Assembly (NCBI RefSeq): GCF_029223485.1
Contig: NZ_JARHTP010000009.1
Location: 310,001-374,000, forward strand
Origin: Streptomyces coacervatus
GTDB taxonomy: Bacteria; Actinomycetota; Actinomycetes; Streptomycetales; Streptomycetaceae
DNA: 64,000 nt
Reading direction: 5' to 3'
The translations under genes and the position numbers were made by a program. Within the stretch, counting starts at the first letter, position 1; every line of letters begins with the position of its first letter. The notes under the pieces are model-generated. The model made no database searches and was not told the origin of the DNA. It saw nothing but the letters and a program-made list of their open reading frames with translations. Shown here piece after piece: positions 23,961 through 32,851 of this stretch.

Positions 23961-24908
23961 ATGCACACCGACCTCGTGGCAGCGCTCGACATCGGCGGCA
24001 CCAAGATCGCCGGGGCGCTGGTGGACGGTTACGGCCAGATCCTGGTGCGCGCCCAGCGTGCCACGCCCGCCCAGCAGGACGGCGAGATCGTGATGGGTGC
24101 CGTGGCGGAGGTCCTCGGCGAGCTGACCGCCGCACCCCTGTGGGGGCGCGCCACGGCCCTGGGCATCGGCAGCGCCGGCCCGGTGGACGCCTCCGCGGGC
24201 ACGGTGAGCCCGGTGAACGTGCCGGGCTGGCGCGACTACCCGCTCGTACGGCAGGTCCAGGACGCGGCCGGCGGTCTGCCCGTCGAGCTGATCGGCGACG
24301 GCGTGGCGATCACGGCGGCCGAGCACTGGCAGGGCGCCGCCCGCGGTCATGACAACGCGCTGTGCATGGTGGTCTCCACGGGCGTCGGCGGCGGCCTGGT
24401 CCTGAACGGGCAGCTGCACCCCGGTCCCACCGGCAACGCGGGCCACATCGGCCACATCAGCGTCGACCTCGACGGCGACCCGTGCCCTTGCGGCTCGCGC
24501 GGCTGCGTGGAGCGCATCGCCAGCGGCCCCAACATCGCCCGCCGCGCCCTGGACAACGGCTGGCAGCCCGGCCCCGACGGCGACACCTCCGCAGCGGCGG
24601 TGGCGGCCGCCGCCCAGGCCGGCGACCCGGTCGCCGTGGACTCCTTCGAGCGCGCCGCGCAGGCGCTGGCCGCCGGTATCGCGGCCACCGCCACGCTCGT
24701 CGAGATCGACATCGCGGTGATCGGCGGGGGAGTGGGCAAGGCGGGCGAGGTGCTGTTCACGCCGCTGCGCAAGGCCCTCGGCGACTACGCGACCCTGTCC
24801 TTCGTGCAGCGCCTGGAGATCACCCCGGCCCAGATGGGCACGGATGCCGGACTGGTCGGGGCGGCCGCGGCCGCGCTCGCCAAGCGGGCGGACACGGCCG
24901 CGGTCTGA
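23961..24908 (+). CDS. ROK family sugar kinase
   Basis: ATG 23961 gives 315 residues without the N-terminal helix-turn-helix of ROK repressors, so this is a kinase-type member. The phosphate loop ALDIGGTKIAGALVD opens the protein; VVSTGVGGGLVLNGQL, the ROK signature GNAGHIGHISVDLDGDPCP with a His ligand, and the CPCGSRGCVE zinc motif follow. It phosphorylates a hexose such as glucose, using ATP. Beside a LacI gene and an alpha-galactosidase it probably feeds released sugar into glycolysis. It converges with the galactosidase gene. Confidence 0.92.
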   Translation: MHTDLVAALDIGGTKIAGALVDGYGQILVRAQRATPAQQDGEIVMGAVAEVLGELTAAPLWGRATALGIGSAGPVDASAGTVSPVNVPGWRDYPLVRQVQDAAGGLPVELIGDGVAITAAEHWQGAARGHDNALCMVVSTGVGGGLVLNGQLHPGPTGNAGHIGHISVDLDGDPCPCGSRGCVERIASGPNIARRALDNGWQPGPDGDTSAAAVAAAAQAGDPVAVDSFERAAQALAAGIAATATLVEIDIAVIGGGVGKAGEVLFTPLRKALGDYATLSFVQRLEITPAQMGTDAGLVGAAAAALAKRADTAAV

Positions 24909-24917
24909 GGGGGCGTC

Positions 24918-24948
24918 CCCAGCAGGAACGTTCACGCGTGCTGCTGGG
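24918..24948. terminator. hairpin terminator between convergent genes
   Basis: CCCAGCAG (24918-24925) pairs with CTGCTGGG (24941-24948) across a 15-nt loop that itself contains ACGCGT. It fills most of the gap between the ROK stop and the galactosidase stop. Confidence 0.55.
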
Positions 24949-24963
24949 CCCACCGGAGCGGGC

Positions 24964-26985
24964 TCAGCAGGTCAACTCGGCGTTCGCCCAGTCCGCGTGG
25001 TCCGAGTCGATGCCGTCGCCGCCGTCGGTGACGACCAGGCGGATCACCTGGGCGCCGGTGACGTCGGCGGTGAGCGGCTGGGCGGGCATCGCGTTGGTGA
25101 GGACCCCGGTCGAGGCGACCTCGGTGCCGTCGGCCCAGATCTCGAAGGCGACGGTCCCGTTCGCGCCCTTCTCGTCGTCCACGCCCACGTCCGCGGTGAC
25201 TGTCCTGCACGCCTTCCCGGTGTAGTACTCGACGGCGCTCTCCGCGTGGACGCCGAGCCCCTTGCCGTACACCACCCCGCCGATCGTGATGGGGTGACCG
25301 TCGCCCGCGGCGCTCTCCCCGTTGCTGGTGTTGCGCTCGACCGGACCGTAGCCATTGGTGGCCGACAGCCATGGCAGGTCGCCGAGTCCGGACGTCCCCG
25401 AGGGCGGTGGCACGACCACGGACACTGTCAGCGGCACCGCGCTGTCGACGCGCACACCGGCCGGCGAGCGGTAACTCGCCTTGAGCGTCAGGGCGTACGA
25501 CCCTGTCGGCGTCCCCGCCGGTGCGGTGAGCGACCACATGGTGCGCAGGGAGCGGCCCGTCGGCAGCGAGGAGGCCGTGGTCCGTGAGGTCGCCTTGAGC
25601 GCCCATCCCTGGGGCCCGGTCAGGGATACGGAGACGTGCTCGGCGGGTGTACGACCCAGGTCGGTGACGGTGGATGCCGGCGCGGCCGGCTTGCCCGCCT
25701 CGACCAACGGGCTGCCGTCCAGGCCGAGTTCGACGGCGGGTGGGTGCACGGCCCACTTGGGGTCGGCGGAGACTCGTATGAGAACCGTTCCGTGGGCGGG
25801 GACGGTCGCCGAGATGGCGCCCGCGGTGTTGTAGCTCTGGTGCTGCCACAGATCGCGCAGGGTGTAGGCGGGCGCATGGGGCAGCCCCACGGCCTGGGCG
25901 GTCGTGGCGATGTGCTGGGCGGTGCCGGACTCGTTGAAGAGGGCCACCGCGCGGCTGCCGTCCTGCATCTCCTTGGCGACGACCCAGCGCCCGCCTTCGG
26001 AGGAGACGACGGTGCCTTGCTTGCCCAGCGGGTCCTGGTCGACGGCGACGACCTCCTTGTTGTCGAGGATGTCGAAGGTCGCCTGGGACGCCTTGCGCAG
26101 GTCGGAGCCGATGAGGAGTGGGGCGGCCATGACGGACCACATCGAGAAGTGGGAGCGGTACTCGGTGTCGGTCATCCCGCCGTTGCCGACCTCCAGCATG
26201 TCCGGGTCGTTCCAGTGCCCGGGGCCTGCGTACGGCGCGAGCGGGAGGTTCTTTTTGAGAATCCCCAGCATCGAGCCCCAGTTGTCGCTGATGTCACCGG
26301 TCGTGCGCCACAAGTGGCCCACATCAGCTGCCCATTCCCAGGGTTTGTTCTCGCCCCATTCGCAGATGCTGTAGACGATCGGCCGACCGGTCGCCTTCAG
26401 GGCGTCGCGCATGGTCGTGTAACGCAACTTGGCGTCCACACCTTGGTTATTGCAGTTGTCGTACTTGACATAGTCCACGCCCCAGTCCGCGAACTGCCGG
26501 GCGTCGCTGTACTCGTGACCGAGCGCGCCCGGGAATCCGGCACTGTTGCAGGTCTTCGTGCCCGCGCTGGTGTAGATGCCGAGCTTGAGTCCCTTGGCGT
26601 GCACATAGTCGGCGACCGCCTTGATCCCGCCTGGGAAGCGGACGGGATCCGGTACGAGTCTGCCGTCCGCGTCCCGCGTCGGCAGAGCCCAGCAGTCGTC
26701 GAGGTTGACGTACTGGTATCCGGCGTCCTTGAGGCCTTTCTCGACGAAGATGTCAGCGATTCCCTTGACCATGGACTCGTTGAACTCGGCACGGCAGTGC
26801 GTGGAGTTCCAGTTGTTGAAGCCCATCGGAGGGGTGAGGGCGAGGCCGTCGGCCAAAGTGGGCGCGGCGGGCTCGGCGGCGGGTGCCGCCACGGCCGGCG
26901 TGGCAAGTCCCGCCGCGCACAGGAGTCCTGCGGTGAGCGCTCCGACCACTCTTCGACGGGTTGTGCGGGTGTGAAGGTGACGCAT
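24964..26985 (-). CDS. secreted GH27 alpha-galactosidase with C-terminal NPCBM domain
   Basis: ATG 26985 has GGAGG ten bases upstream and is preferred to the in-frame ATG at 27027. The 673-residue protein opens with a twin-arginine-like signal (TTRRRVVGALTAGLL to AVAAPA). The GH27 barrel follows: TPPMGFNNWNSTHC, YQYVNLDDCWA, WGVDYVKYDNCNN with the nucleophile Asp, and RTTGDISDNWGSM with the acid/base Asp. A beta-sandwich and a middle NEW3-like region (TVTDLGRTPAEHVSVSLTG) lead to a carbohydrate-binding NPCBM domain (about residues 545-673). It releases galactose from alpha-galactosides outside the cell, next to a sugar importer. Confidence 0.95.
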   Translation of the reverse strand: MRHLHTRTTRRRVVGALTAGLLCAAGLATPAVAAPAAEPAAPTLADGLALTPPMGFNNWNSTHCRAEFNESMVKGIADIFVEKGLKDAGYQYVNLDDCWALPTRDADGRLVPDPVRFPGGIKAVADYVHAKGLKLGIYTSAGTKTCNSAGFPGALGHEYSDARQFADWGVDYVKYDNCNNQGVDAKLRYTTMRDALKATGRPIVYSICEWGENKPWEWAADVGHLWRTTGDISDNWGSMLGILKKNLPLAPYAGPGHWNDPDMLEVGNGGMTDTEYRSHFSMWSVMAAPLLIGSDLRKASQATFDILDNKEVVAVDQDPLGKQGTVVSSEGGRWVVAKEMQDGSRAVALFNESGTAQHIATTAQAVGLPHAPAYTLRDLWQHQSYNTAGAISATVPAHGTVLIRVSADPKWAVHPPAVELGLDGSPLVEAGKPAAPASTVTDLGRTPAEHVSVSLTGPQGWALKATSRTTASSLPTGRSLRTMWSLTAPAGTPTGSYALTLKASYRSPAGVRVDSAVPLTVSVVVPPPSGTSGLGDLPWLSATNGYGPVERNTSNGESAAGDGHPITIGGVVYGKGLGVHAESAVEYYTGKACRTVTADVGVDDEKGANGTVAFEIWADGTEVASTGVLTNAMPAQPLTADVTGAQVIRLVVTDGGDGIDSDHADWANAELTC

Positions 26986-27116
26986 CGTTACGTTCCTCCG
27001 AACACGCGAAAGGTGGGATGACGTCATGTCCCCGTCATCGGTGCGCGTTTACGGTAAGACGTGTCGGACTGTGTTGGAAGAGAAGAGGTAACGGTTGTTC
27101 GATATCCCGTCAGAAC

Positions 27117-27130
27117 CCTTGACGTCAAGG
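27117..27130. promoter_or_regulatory. palindromic operator over -35 of the sugar ABC operon
   Basis: CCTTGACGTCAAGG is a perfect 14-bp palindrome. It contains TTGACG (27119-27124), and TGAGAT (27142-27147) lies 17 bp further, so the palindrome would cover the -35 of the transporter promoter. It also lies in the upstream region of the divergent galactosidase gene. Confidence 0.6.
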
Positions 27131-27195
27131 CCACAGGGAGGTGAGATCCAAGCCACGCGTTCGGTTGTGTTGGGTGGCACCCCTGGGAGGGGCAC

Positions 27196-28521
27196 ATGGC
27201 ACAGTCATCGTTCAACCGGTTGGTCCAGCCCAAGGCTGGGGCAGGTCATCGGATGTCCCGGCGAAATCTCTTACGTGGTGCGGCCCTCGGCGCCGGTGTC
27301 GTCACGCTGCCCGCCCTGCTGTCCGGGTGCGGCGAAGGACCCGGCGGCAACAAGAAGGAAGTCACGGTCGGCTCCAACGCCTCGGACCCCGTACCGAAGA
27401 CGGCGTACGCGGCCGCGTTCCAGGCGTACCAGAAGAAGACCGGAAAGAAGGTGAAGGTCAACACCAAGGACCACAACGACTTTCAGGAGAACATCAACCG
27501 CTATCTGCAGGGCACCCCCGACGACGTCTTCATGTGGTTTGCGGGGTACCGCATGCAGTACTTCGCGGAGAAGGGTCTGCTGACTGATGTAAGTGACGTC
27601 TGGAAGACCTTCTCCGGTTTCTCGGAGGCCTTGAAGGCGCAGTCCACGCACGCCGGCAAGCAGTACTTCGTGCCGTACTACTACTATCCGTGGGCGGTGT
27701 TCCACCGTAAGAGCCTCTTCCAGCAGAAGGGGTATCAACAGCCGGCCAAGTGGGACGATTTCATCGCGCTCGCCAAGCAGATGCAGAAGGACGGCAATCC
27801 GGTCGCGTTCTGCGACAAGGACGGCTGGCCCGCGATGGGCACGTTCGACTACATCAATCTGCGGCTGAACGGATATGACTTCCACAAGTCCCTGATGGCG
27901 GGCGAGGAGTCGTGGACCGACACCAAGGTGAAGAACGTGTTCGACACCTGGCGCGAACTCATGCCGTACTACCAGAAGGGCGCTCTGGGCCGCACCTGGG
28001 AGGAGGCCGGTCAGAGTCTGCAGCAGCGCAAGACCGGCATGGCCGTGTTCGGTATGCCGCACCCCGGCACCCAGTTCCCGGCGAATGAACGCGACGACAT
28101 CGACTTCTTCGCCTTCCCCGAGATCGACCCGCAATGGGGCCAGGACGCCGTCGAGGCGCCCATCGACGGATTCCTCATCGCCAAGAAGTCCAAGAACCTC
28201 ACCGGCGCCAAAGACCTGCTGAAATGGCTCGGCAAGCCCGAGGCCGAGGACGTCTACCTCAAGTACGACCCCAACAACGTGGCGGTCAACTCCGGCGCCG
28301 ACACCTCCAAGTACAGCGCCCTGCAGAAGAAGTCCGCGCAGCTCGTCTCGGGCGCCAAGCAGATCTCGCAGTTCCTGGACCGCGACACCCGGCCCGACTT
28401 CGCCTCGACCGTGATGATCCAGTCCATCCAGGACTTCATCGGCAACCCGAAGGACGTCGACGGGCTGTGCAACAGCATCGAACGGCAGAAGAAGACCATC
28501 TTCTCGCAGCCCGTCGGCTGA
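27196..28521 (+). CDS. sugar ABC transporter substrate-binding lipoprotein
   Basis: ATG 27196 follows GGGAGG by five bases; 441 residues. The N-terminus has a twin-arginine motif (SRRNLLRGAALGAGVV) and a lipobox LLSGC, so it should be a Tat-exported lipoprotein. The body is a family 1 solute-binding protein (AYAAAFQAYQKKTGKKVKV, NRYLQGTPDDVFMWFAGYR, YFVPYYYYPWAVFHRKSLF). It captures an oligosaccharide or monosaccharide for the two permeases downstream. No ATPase gene is in the operon; streptomycetes often share the multiple-sugar ATPase MsiK. Galactoside as ligand is inferred from the divergent galactosidase. Confidence 0.93.
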   Translation: MAQSSFNRLVQPKAGAGHRMSRRNLLRGAALGAGVVTLPALLSGCGEGPGGNKKEVTVGSNASDPVPKTAYAAAFQAYQKKTGKKVKVNTKDHNDFQENINRYLQGTPDDVFMWFAGYRMQYFAEKGLLTDVSDVWKTFSGFSEALKAQSTHAGKQYFVPYYYYPWAVFHRKSLFQQKGYQQPAKWDDFIALAKQMQKDGNPVAFCDKDGWPAMGTFDYINLRLNGYDFHKSLMAGEESWTDTKVKNVFDTWRELMPYYQKGALGRTWEEAGQSLQQRKTGMAVFGMPHPGTQFPANERDDIDFFAFPEIDPQWGQDAVEAPIDGFLIAKKSKNLTGAKDLLKWLGKPEAEDVYLKYDPNNVAVNSGADTSKYSALQKKSAQLVSGAKQISQFLDRDTRPDFASTVMIQSIQDFIGNPKDVDGLCNSIERQKKTIFSQPVG

Positions 28522-28540
28522 TCACTGGGGGAGTTGTTCC

Positions 28541-29458
28541 GTGGCGCTCACCTTCCCGCGACGCGCCGGACGACGGCGACGCCTGAGGCGGTTCACCCGC
28601 CGAGACGTCGCCGTCCTCGGCCTGCTGCTCGGCATTCCGGTCCTGCTCGACATCGCCATCGTCTGGGGCCCGACGCTCGCGTCGATCGGCCTGTCCTTCA
28701 CCGCCTGGGACGGCATCGGCGACATCCACTGGGTCGGCCTGGACAACTACAAGAACCTCGCCGACAACTACCCGCCGTTCTGGCCGGCCGTCCGTCACAA
28801 CGTCATGTGGCTGCTGTTCCTCGGCCTGATCGCCACACCCTTCGGCCTCTTCCTGGCCGTCCTCATCGACCGGGGTGTCCGCTTCAGCCGCTTCTACCAG
28901 TCCGTCCTCTATATGCCGGTCGTGCTCTCGCTCGCCATCGTCGGCTTCATGGCCCAGCTGATACTCGGCACCGACCAGGGCGTGGTCAACACGATCCTCA
29001 ACAACCACGACGACCCCATCGACTGGCTGGGCAACTCCCACCTGAACATCTGGATGATGATGATCGCGGCGAGCTGGCGGCACGTCGGGTACGTGATGAT
29101 CCTCTACCTGGCCGGGCTGAAGTCCGTCGACCCGCAATTGAAGGAGGCGGCGGCGATCGACGGCGCGAACGAACGCCAGACCTTCTTCCGTGTGGTCTTC
29201 CCGACCATGCGCCCGGTGAATGTCATCGTCGGTGTCATCACCGTCATCGAGGCCCTGCGTGCCTTCGACATCGTCTACGCCGTCAACAAGGGCCGCAACG
29301 GCCTGGAACTCCTCTCCGTCCTCATCACCGACAACATCATCGGCGAGGCCAGCCGGATCGGCTTCGGCTCGGCCATCGCGGTCGTCCTGCTTGTCGTGTC
29401 CCTCGGATTCATCGTGACGTTCCTGGTCCAAGAGCTGCGAGGTGCGCGCGACCGATGA
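28541..29458 (+). CDS. sugar ABC transporter permease (MalF-type)
   Basis: GTG 28541 after GGGGGAG; 305 residues with six membrane spans, beginning VAVLGLLLGIPVLLDIAIVW. The ATPase-contact EAA loop is EAAAIDGANERQTFFRVVFP. A basic N-terminus (RRAGRRRRLRRFTRR) faces the cytoplasm. It forms a channel with the next permease, to which it is coupled by an ATGA overlap, and it follows the binding protein by 19 bp. Confidence 0.94.
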   Translation: MALTFPRRAGRRRRLRRFTRRDVAVLGLLLGIPVLLDIAIVWGPTLASIGLSFTAWDGIGDIHWVGLDNYKNLADNYPPFWPAVRHNVMWLLFLGLIATPFGLFLAVLIDRGVRFSRFYQSVLYMPVVLSLAIVGFMAQLILGTDQGVVNTILNNHDDPIDWLGNSHLNIWMMMIAASWRHVGYVMILYLAGLKSVDPQLKEAAAIDGANERQTFFRVVFPTMRPVNVIVGVITVIEALRAFDIVYAVNKGRNGLELLSVLITDNIIGEASRIGFGSAIAVVLLVVSLGFIVTFLVQELRGARDR

Positions 29459-30387
29459 CGGCAGACATCCGCACCACCGCGTCGACCGTGCCCCGCCGCC
29501 GGGCCGCGGCACCCGCCCGCAGCCCGAAGTCCCGCCCCCGGCGCGGACGTTGGGGCGTGCACATCTTCCTCACGGCGGTCTCGCTGGCGTTCATCGCGCC
29601 GCTGCTGCTCGCCGTCTACGCCAGCCTGCGGCCGTACGAGGAAACCGCGCAGCACGGCTACCTCTCCTGGCCGAAGCGCCTGTCCCTCGACTACTACCGC
29701 CGGGCCTACACCGAGTCCGGCATGGGCAAGTACTTCACCAACACGCTGCTGATCGCGGTGCCCGCCGTCATCGTGACGCTGTTTCTGGCGTCGTTCGTCG
29801 CCTTCGCGGTCTCTCGGTTGAAACTGCGCGGCGGAATCATCCTGTTGATGTTCTTCACGGCGGGCAACCTGCTCCCGCAGCAGGTGATCGTGACGCCCCT
29901 GTACGTCCTGTTCAACAAGATCCCGCTCCCGTGGTGGATGTCCGACTCGCTGACCATGTACGACTCCTACTGGGCCGTGATCATCGTCAACATCGGCTTC
30001 CAGATGGGCTTCTGCGTCTTCGTGCTGGCCAATTTCATGCGCACTCTGCCCCAGGAGATCCTGGAGGCGGCGATCGTCGACGGCGCGGGCGTGTGGATCC
30101 AGTTCTGGCGCATCACCCTGCCGCTGTGCCGCCCCGCCCTGGCGGCCCTGGCCACCCTCGAATTCACCTGGATCTACAACGACTTCCTCTGGGCCCTGAT
30201 CTTCATCTCGAACCCCGACAAGCTGCCGATCACGTCGTCGCTGAACAACCTGCGCGGGCAGTTCTTCACCGACTACAACCTGCTGGCCGCGGGCTCCGTG
30301 CTGGTCGCCCTCCCGACCATCCTGGTGTTCCTGCTGCTGCAGCGGCACTTCATCGCGGGGCTGACGCTGGGGTCGACGAAGGGGTAG
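29455..30387 (+). CDS. sugar ABC transporter permease (MalG-type)
   Basis: ATG 29455 overlaps the previous stop; 310 residues. After a basic, Pro/Arg-rich cytoplasmic N-terminus come six membrane spans (VHIFLTAVSLAFIAPLLLAV first) and the EAA loop EAAIVDGAGVWIQFWRITLP. It ends GLTLGSTKG, the usual C-terminus of this family. It is the last complete transporter gene; a truncated epimerase frame begins right at its stop codon, suggesting a deletion endpoint. Confidence 0.94.
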   Translation: MTADIRTTASTVPRRRAAAPARSPKSRPRRGRWGVHIFLTAVSLAFIAPLLLAVYASLRPYEETAQHGYLSWPKRLSLDYYRRAYTESGMGKYFTNTLLIAVPAVIVTLFLASFVAFAVSRLKLRGGIILLMFFTAGNLLPQQVIVTPLYVLFNKIPLPWWMSDSLTMYDSYWAVIIVNIGFQMGFCVFVLANFMRTLPQEILEAAIVDGAGVWIQFWRITLPLCRPALAALATLEFTWIYNDFLWALIFISNPDKLPITSSLNNLRGQFFTDYNLLAAGSVLVALPTILVFLLLQRHFIAGLTLGSTKG

Positions 30388-30388
30388 G

Positions 30389-31219
30389 GGGGTCGGCACG
30401 GTCCTGAGGCGCGCGCTGACGGCCGCCGGTCACGACGACGTGATCCTCACCCGGCGGCCGGTGCGCGAGGGCGAGGTCCGCTGGGACAGCGAGCACCTGG
30501 GTCCCTGGGCCGAGGAGATCGCGGCCGCCGCGCAGCCGCCCCGTGTGTGGCTCCAGATGAGTACGGCCACGGTGTACGCCCACCGCTTCGACGCGCCCAA
30601 CGACGAGGCGACCGGTGTGATCGGCGGCAGCGAGCCCGGCGTCCCGGGCTACTGGGCCTACAGCGTGGAGATCGCCAAGAACTGGGAGCGGGCACAGGAG
30701 GACGCCGACACGCCGCGCACCCGCAAGGTCGCCCTGCGCTCCGCCATGGTGATGAGCCCCGATCGCGGCGGAGTCCTCGACGTCCTGCTGCGGCTGGCGC
30801 GGCTCGGCCTCGGCGGCCCGGTCGCGGGCGGTGCGCAGTACGTGTCGTGGATCCATGAGCGCGACTTCATCCGCGCGATGGAGTTCCTCGTCGACCGGGA
30901 GGACCTCGACGGGCCGGTGAACCTCGCCGCTCCCGGGCCGCTGACGCACCGCGACTTCATGCGCGCCCTGCGCACCGCGTGGGGGATGCCGGTCGGCCTG
31001 CCCGCCACGCGCTGGATGGCGGAGCTCGGCGCCTTCGCCCTGCGCTCGGACACCGAACTTCTGCTGAAGAGCCGCCGGGTCGTCCCCGGCCGCCTGCTCG
31101 ACGCGGGGTTCGCCTTCGAGCACGCCCAATGGCCGGAGGCGGCCGCCGACCTCGTGCGCCAGGTGCGTGACCGACGAGGGCGTGACCCGCGCGCGGTTTC
31201 TCAGTTGAACCGGGCATGA
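30389..31219 (+). pseudogene. TIGR01777-type NAD-dependent epimerase remnant
   Basis: Epimerase sequence runs from just after the permease stop to TGA 31219. The N-terminus begins inside the Rossmann fold (GVGTVLRRALTAAGHDDVIL) with the initiating Met and first strand missing. A second loss is likely near 30510-30530: WAEEI is joined directly to AAAAQPPRVWLQMSTATVYA, where relatives have about 50 more residues (nucleotide-site and RVxST helix). The rest is well kept: GYWAYSVEIAKNWERAQ, ALRSAMVMSPDRGG, YVSWIHERDFIRAMEF. A GTG at 30440 could start a shortened product, probably without cofactor binding. The loss estimate is from memory of the family. Confidence 0.65.
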
Positions 31220-31416
31220 AGAAACGCAGCATGCTCGCCATCGCCTCCCTCGCCACCGGGTTCGTCGTCGCGGCCATCAGCCCCTCGCAACACGGCGACC
31301 ACCAGGTGGTCGGTGATCACCAGACGCTCGGCGACCTGAGCGTCGAGGACACCGCCGGCACGATCACCGACGGGACCACCGACGGCCTCGCCGGTCCGGA
31401 CAAGGCCCTCGGCTAG
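31216..31416 (+). CDS. small secreted hypothetical protein, 66 aa
   Basis: ATG 31216 overlaps the stop of the epimerase remnant (ATGA). KKRSMLAIASLATGFVVAAI is a short signal peptide; the mature 40-odd residues are acidic and His/Asp-rich (HGDHQVVGDHQTLGDLSVED). No family is recognised. Similar short exported acidic peptides are common in streptomycetes. The coupling to a decayed gene means its expression may depend on read-through from the sugar transporter operon. A strong hairpin follows 30 bp after its stop. Confidence 0.6.
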   Translation: MKKRSMLAIASLATGFVVAAISPSQHGDHQVVGDHQTLGDLSVEDTAGTITDGTTDGLAGPDKALG

Positions 31417-31446
31417 CCCGGCCTACGCGGTCGAGGCCGGATCGCG

Positions 31447-31479
31447 GCGCCGGTGCCCCTGCGGAGGGGGCACCGGCGC
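31447..31479 (+). terminator. hairpin terminator
   Basis: A perfect 13-bp stem GCGCCGGTGCCCC / GGGGCACCGGCGC (31447-31459 with 31467-31479, 7-nt loop) is followed by TTCCTCTT. It closes the sugar transporter transcription unit. Confidence 0.85.
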
Positions 31480-31566
31480 TTCCTCTTGTGCGCCCTCAGC
31501 TGCGGCTGGTTTCCGTGGCAGGGTGGAGCGGGCAAGCCTCAGGGGGCCAACAGAAGAGGGGGACCT

Positions 31567-32610
31567 GTGACCGTCGTCTGGATCAACGGCGCGTTCGGTG
31601 CGGGGAAGACCACCACCGCACGGGAACTGATCGAACTGATCCCGAACAGCACGCTCTTCGACCCCGAGGTCATCGGCGCGGCGCTCACGCATCTGCTGCC
31701 GCCCAAGCACCTCGCCGAGGTCGGCGACTTCCAGGACCTGCCGATCTGGCGACGTCTTGTGATCGACACGGCGGCCGCGATGCTCGCCGAGCTGGGCGGA
31801 ACCCTGGTGGTTCCGATGACCCTGCTGCGCCAGGAGTACCGCGACGAGATCTTCGGCGGCCTCGCAGCGCGCCGCATCTCCGTCCGGCATGTCCTCCTTG
31901 CTCCGGCGGAAACGATCCTGCGGGAGCGAATAGCCGGACGGGAGGTGCCGCCGGACCTGCCGGACGGCGAGATACGGGTACGGCAGTGGTCGTACGACCA
32001 CATCGAGCCGTACCGTGCCGCCCTCGCCTCCTGGCTCACCGCCGACGCGTATCCCGTCGACACCGGGGCCCTCACTGCGTATGAGAGCGCGGTCCGTATC
32101 GCTGAGGCCGTCAGCGGTGGCGAGGTAGTGGTATGTGACATAGTGCAGACCCCCGAGCCCACCGCCGAGACGCTCGCCGCAGGCGTCCTCCTCTTCGACG
32201 AGCAGGACCGTTTCCTCCTCGTGGACCCCACCTACAAGGCCGGCTGGGAGTTCCCCGGCGGCGTCGTGGAACCCGGTGAGGCCCCCGCCCGCGCCGGCAT
32301 GCGCGAGGTCGCCGAGGAGACCGGCATCCGCCTCGACGAGGTCCCCCGCCTTCTGGTCGTCGACTGGGAGGCGCCCGCACCCCCCGGCTACGGCGGTCTG
32401 CGCCTCCTCTTCGACGGCGGCCGGCTCGGCTCGGCGGAGGCGGCGCAGCTCCTGCTGCCCGGGCCCGAGCTGCGCGGCTGGCGATTCGTCACCGAGGAGG
32501 AGGCCGCGGACCTGCTGCCGCCGGTGCGCTACGAGCGTTTGCGCTGGGCGTTGCGGGCGCGCGAGCGCGGGGCGGCGCTGTATCTGGAAGCGGGTGTCCC
32601 GGTCGGCTGA
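31567..32610 (+). CDS. P-loop kinase (AAA/Zeta-like) fused to Nudix hydrolase
   Basis: GTG 31567 opens 347 residues. The first half is a P-loop kinase: VVWINGAFGAGKTTTARELI (Walker A at residues 8-15), TLVVPMTLLRQEYRDEIF and the lid-like LRERIAGREVPPDLPDGEIR. From about residue 195 a Nudix domain follows (AAGVLLFDEQDRFLLVDPTY) with the complete Nudix box GGVVEPGEAPARAGMREVAE (EETGI) at about 231. Nudix enzymes hydrolyse nucleoside diphosphate-linked compounds; the kinase half may phosphorylate a small metabolite. The natural substrate pair is unknown. It stands alone between a terminator and the oligopeptide operon. Confidence 0.88.
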   Translation: MTVVWINGAFGAGKTTTARELIELIPNSTLFDPEVIGAALTHLLPPKHLAEVGDFQDLPIWRRLVIDTAAAMLAELGGTLVVPMTLLRQEYRDEIFGGLAARRISVRHVLLAPAETILRERIAGREVPPDLPDGEIRVRQWSYDHIEPYRAALASWLTADAYPVDTGALTAYESAVRIAEAVSGGEVVVCDIVQTPEPTAETLAAGVLLFDEQDRFLLVDPTYKAGWEFPGGVVEPGEAPARAGMREVAEETGIRLDEVPRLLVVDWEAPAPPGYGGLRLLFDGGRLGSAEAAQLLLPGPELRGWRFVTEEEAADLLPPVRYERLRWALRARERGAALYLEAGVPVG

Positions 32611-32851
32611 CCTTGGCCGAATCCCCGTGAGGTTGGTGTGATTTCTGCGGTTCCTGAGTGACTGTCAGGCGACTTTGCCCGGCGGAGGGGGTTCCTGGGG
32701 CAAAGCGAGGGTGAATTGTCGCCGTCCCGGTATGAACAGGAATCTGAAAAAGGTACACGCGAGTTCTACCGTCAGTGCGCAGCTCAGCTCTCTCGCGGCC
32801 GCTCGGCCGCCTCGACAAGGCCGCGGAGCCTCCGTCGGCCGGAGGAGGGAC

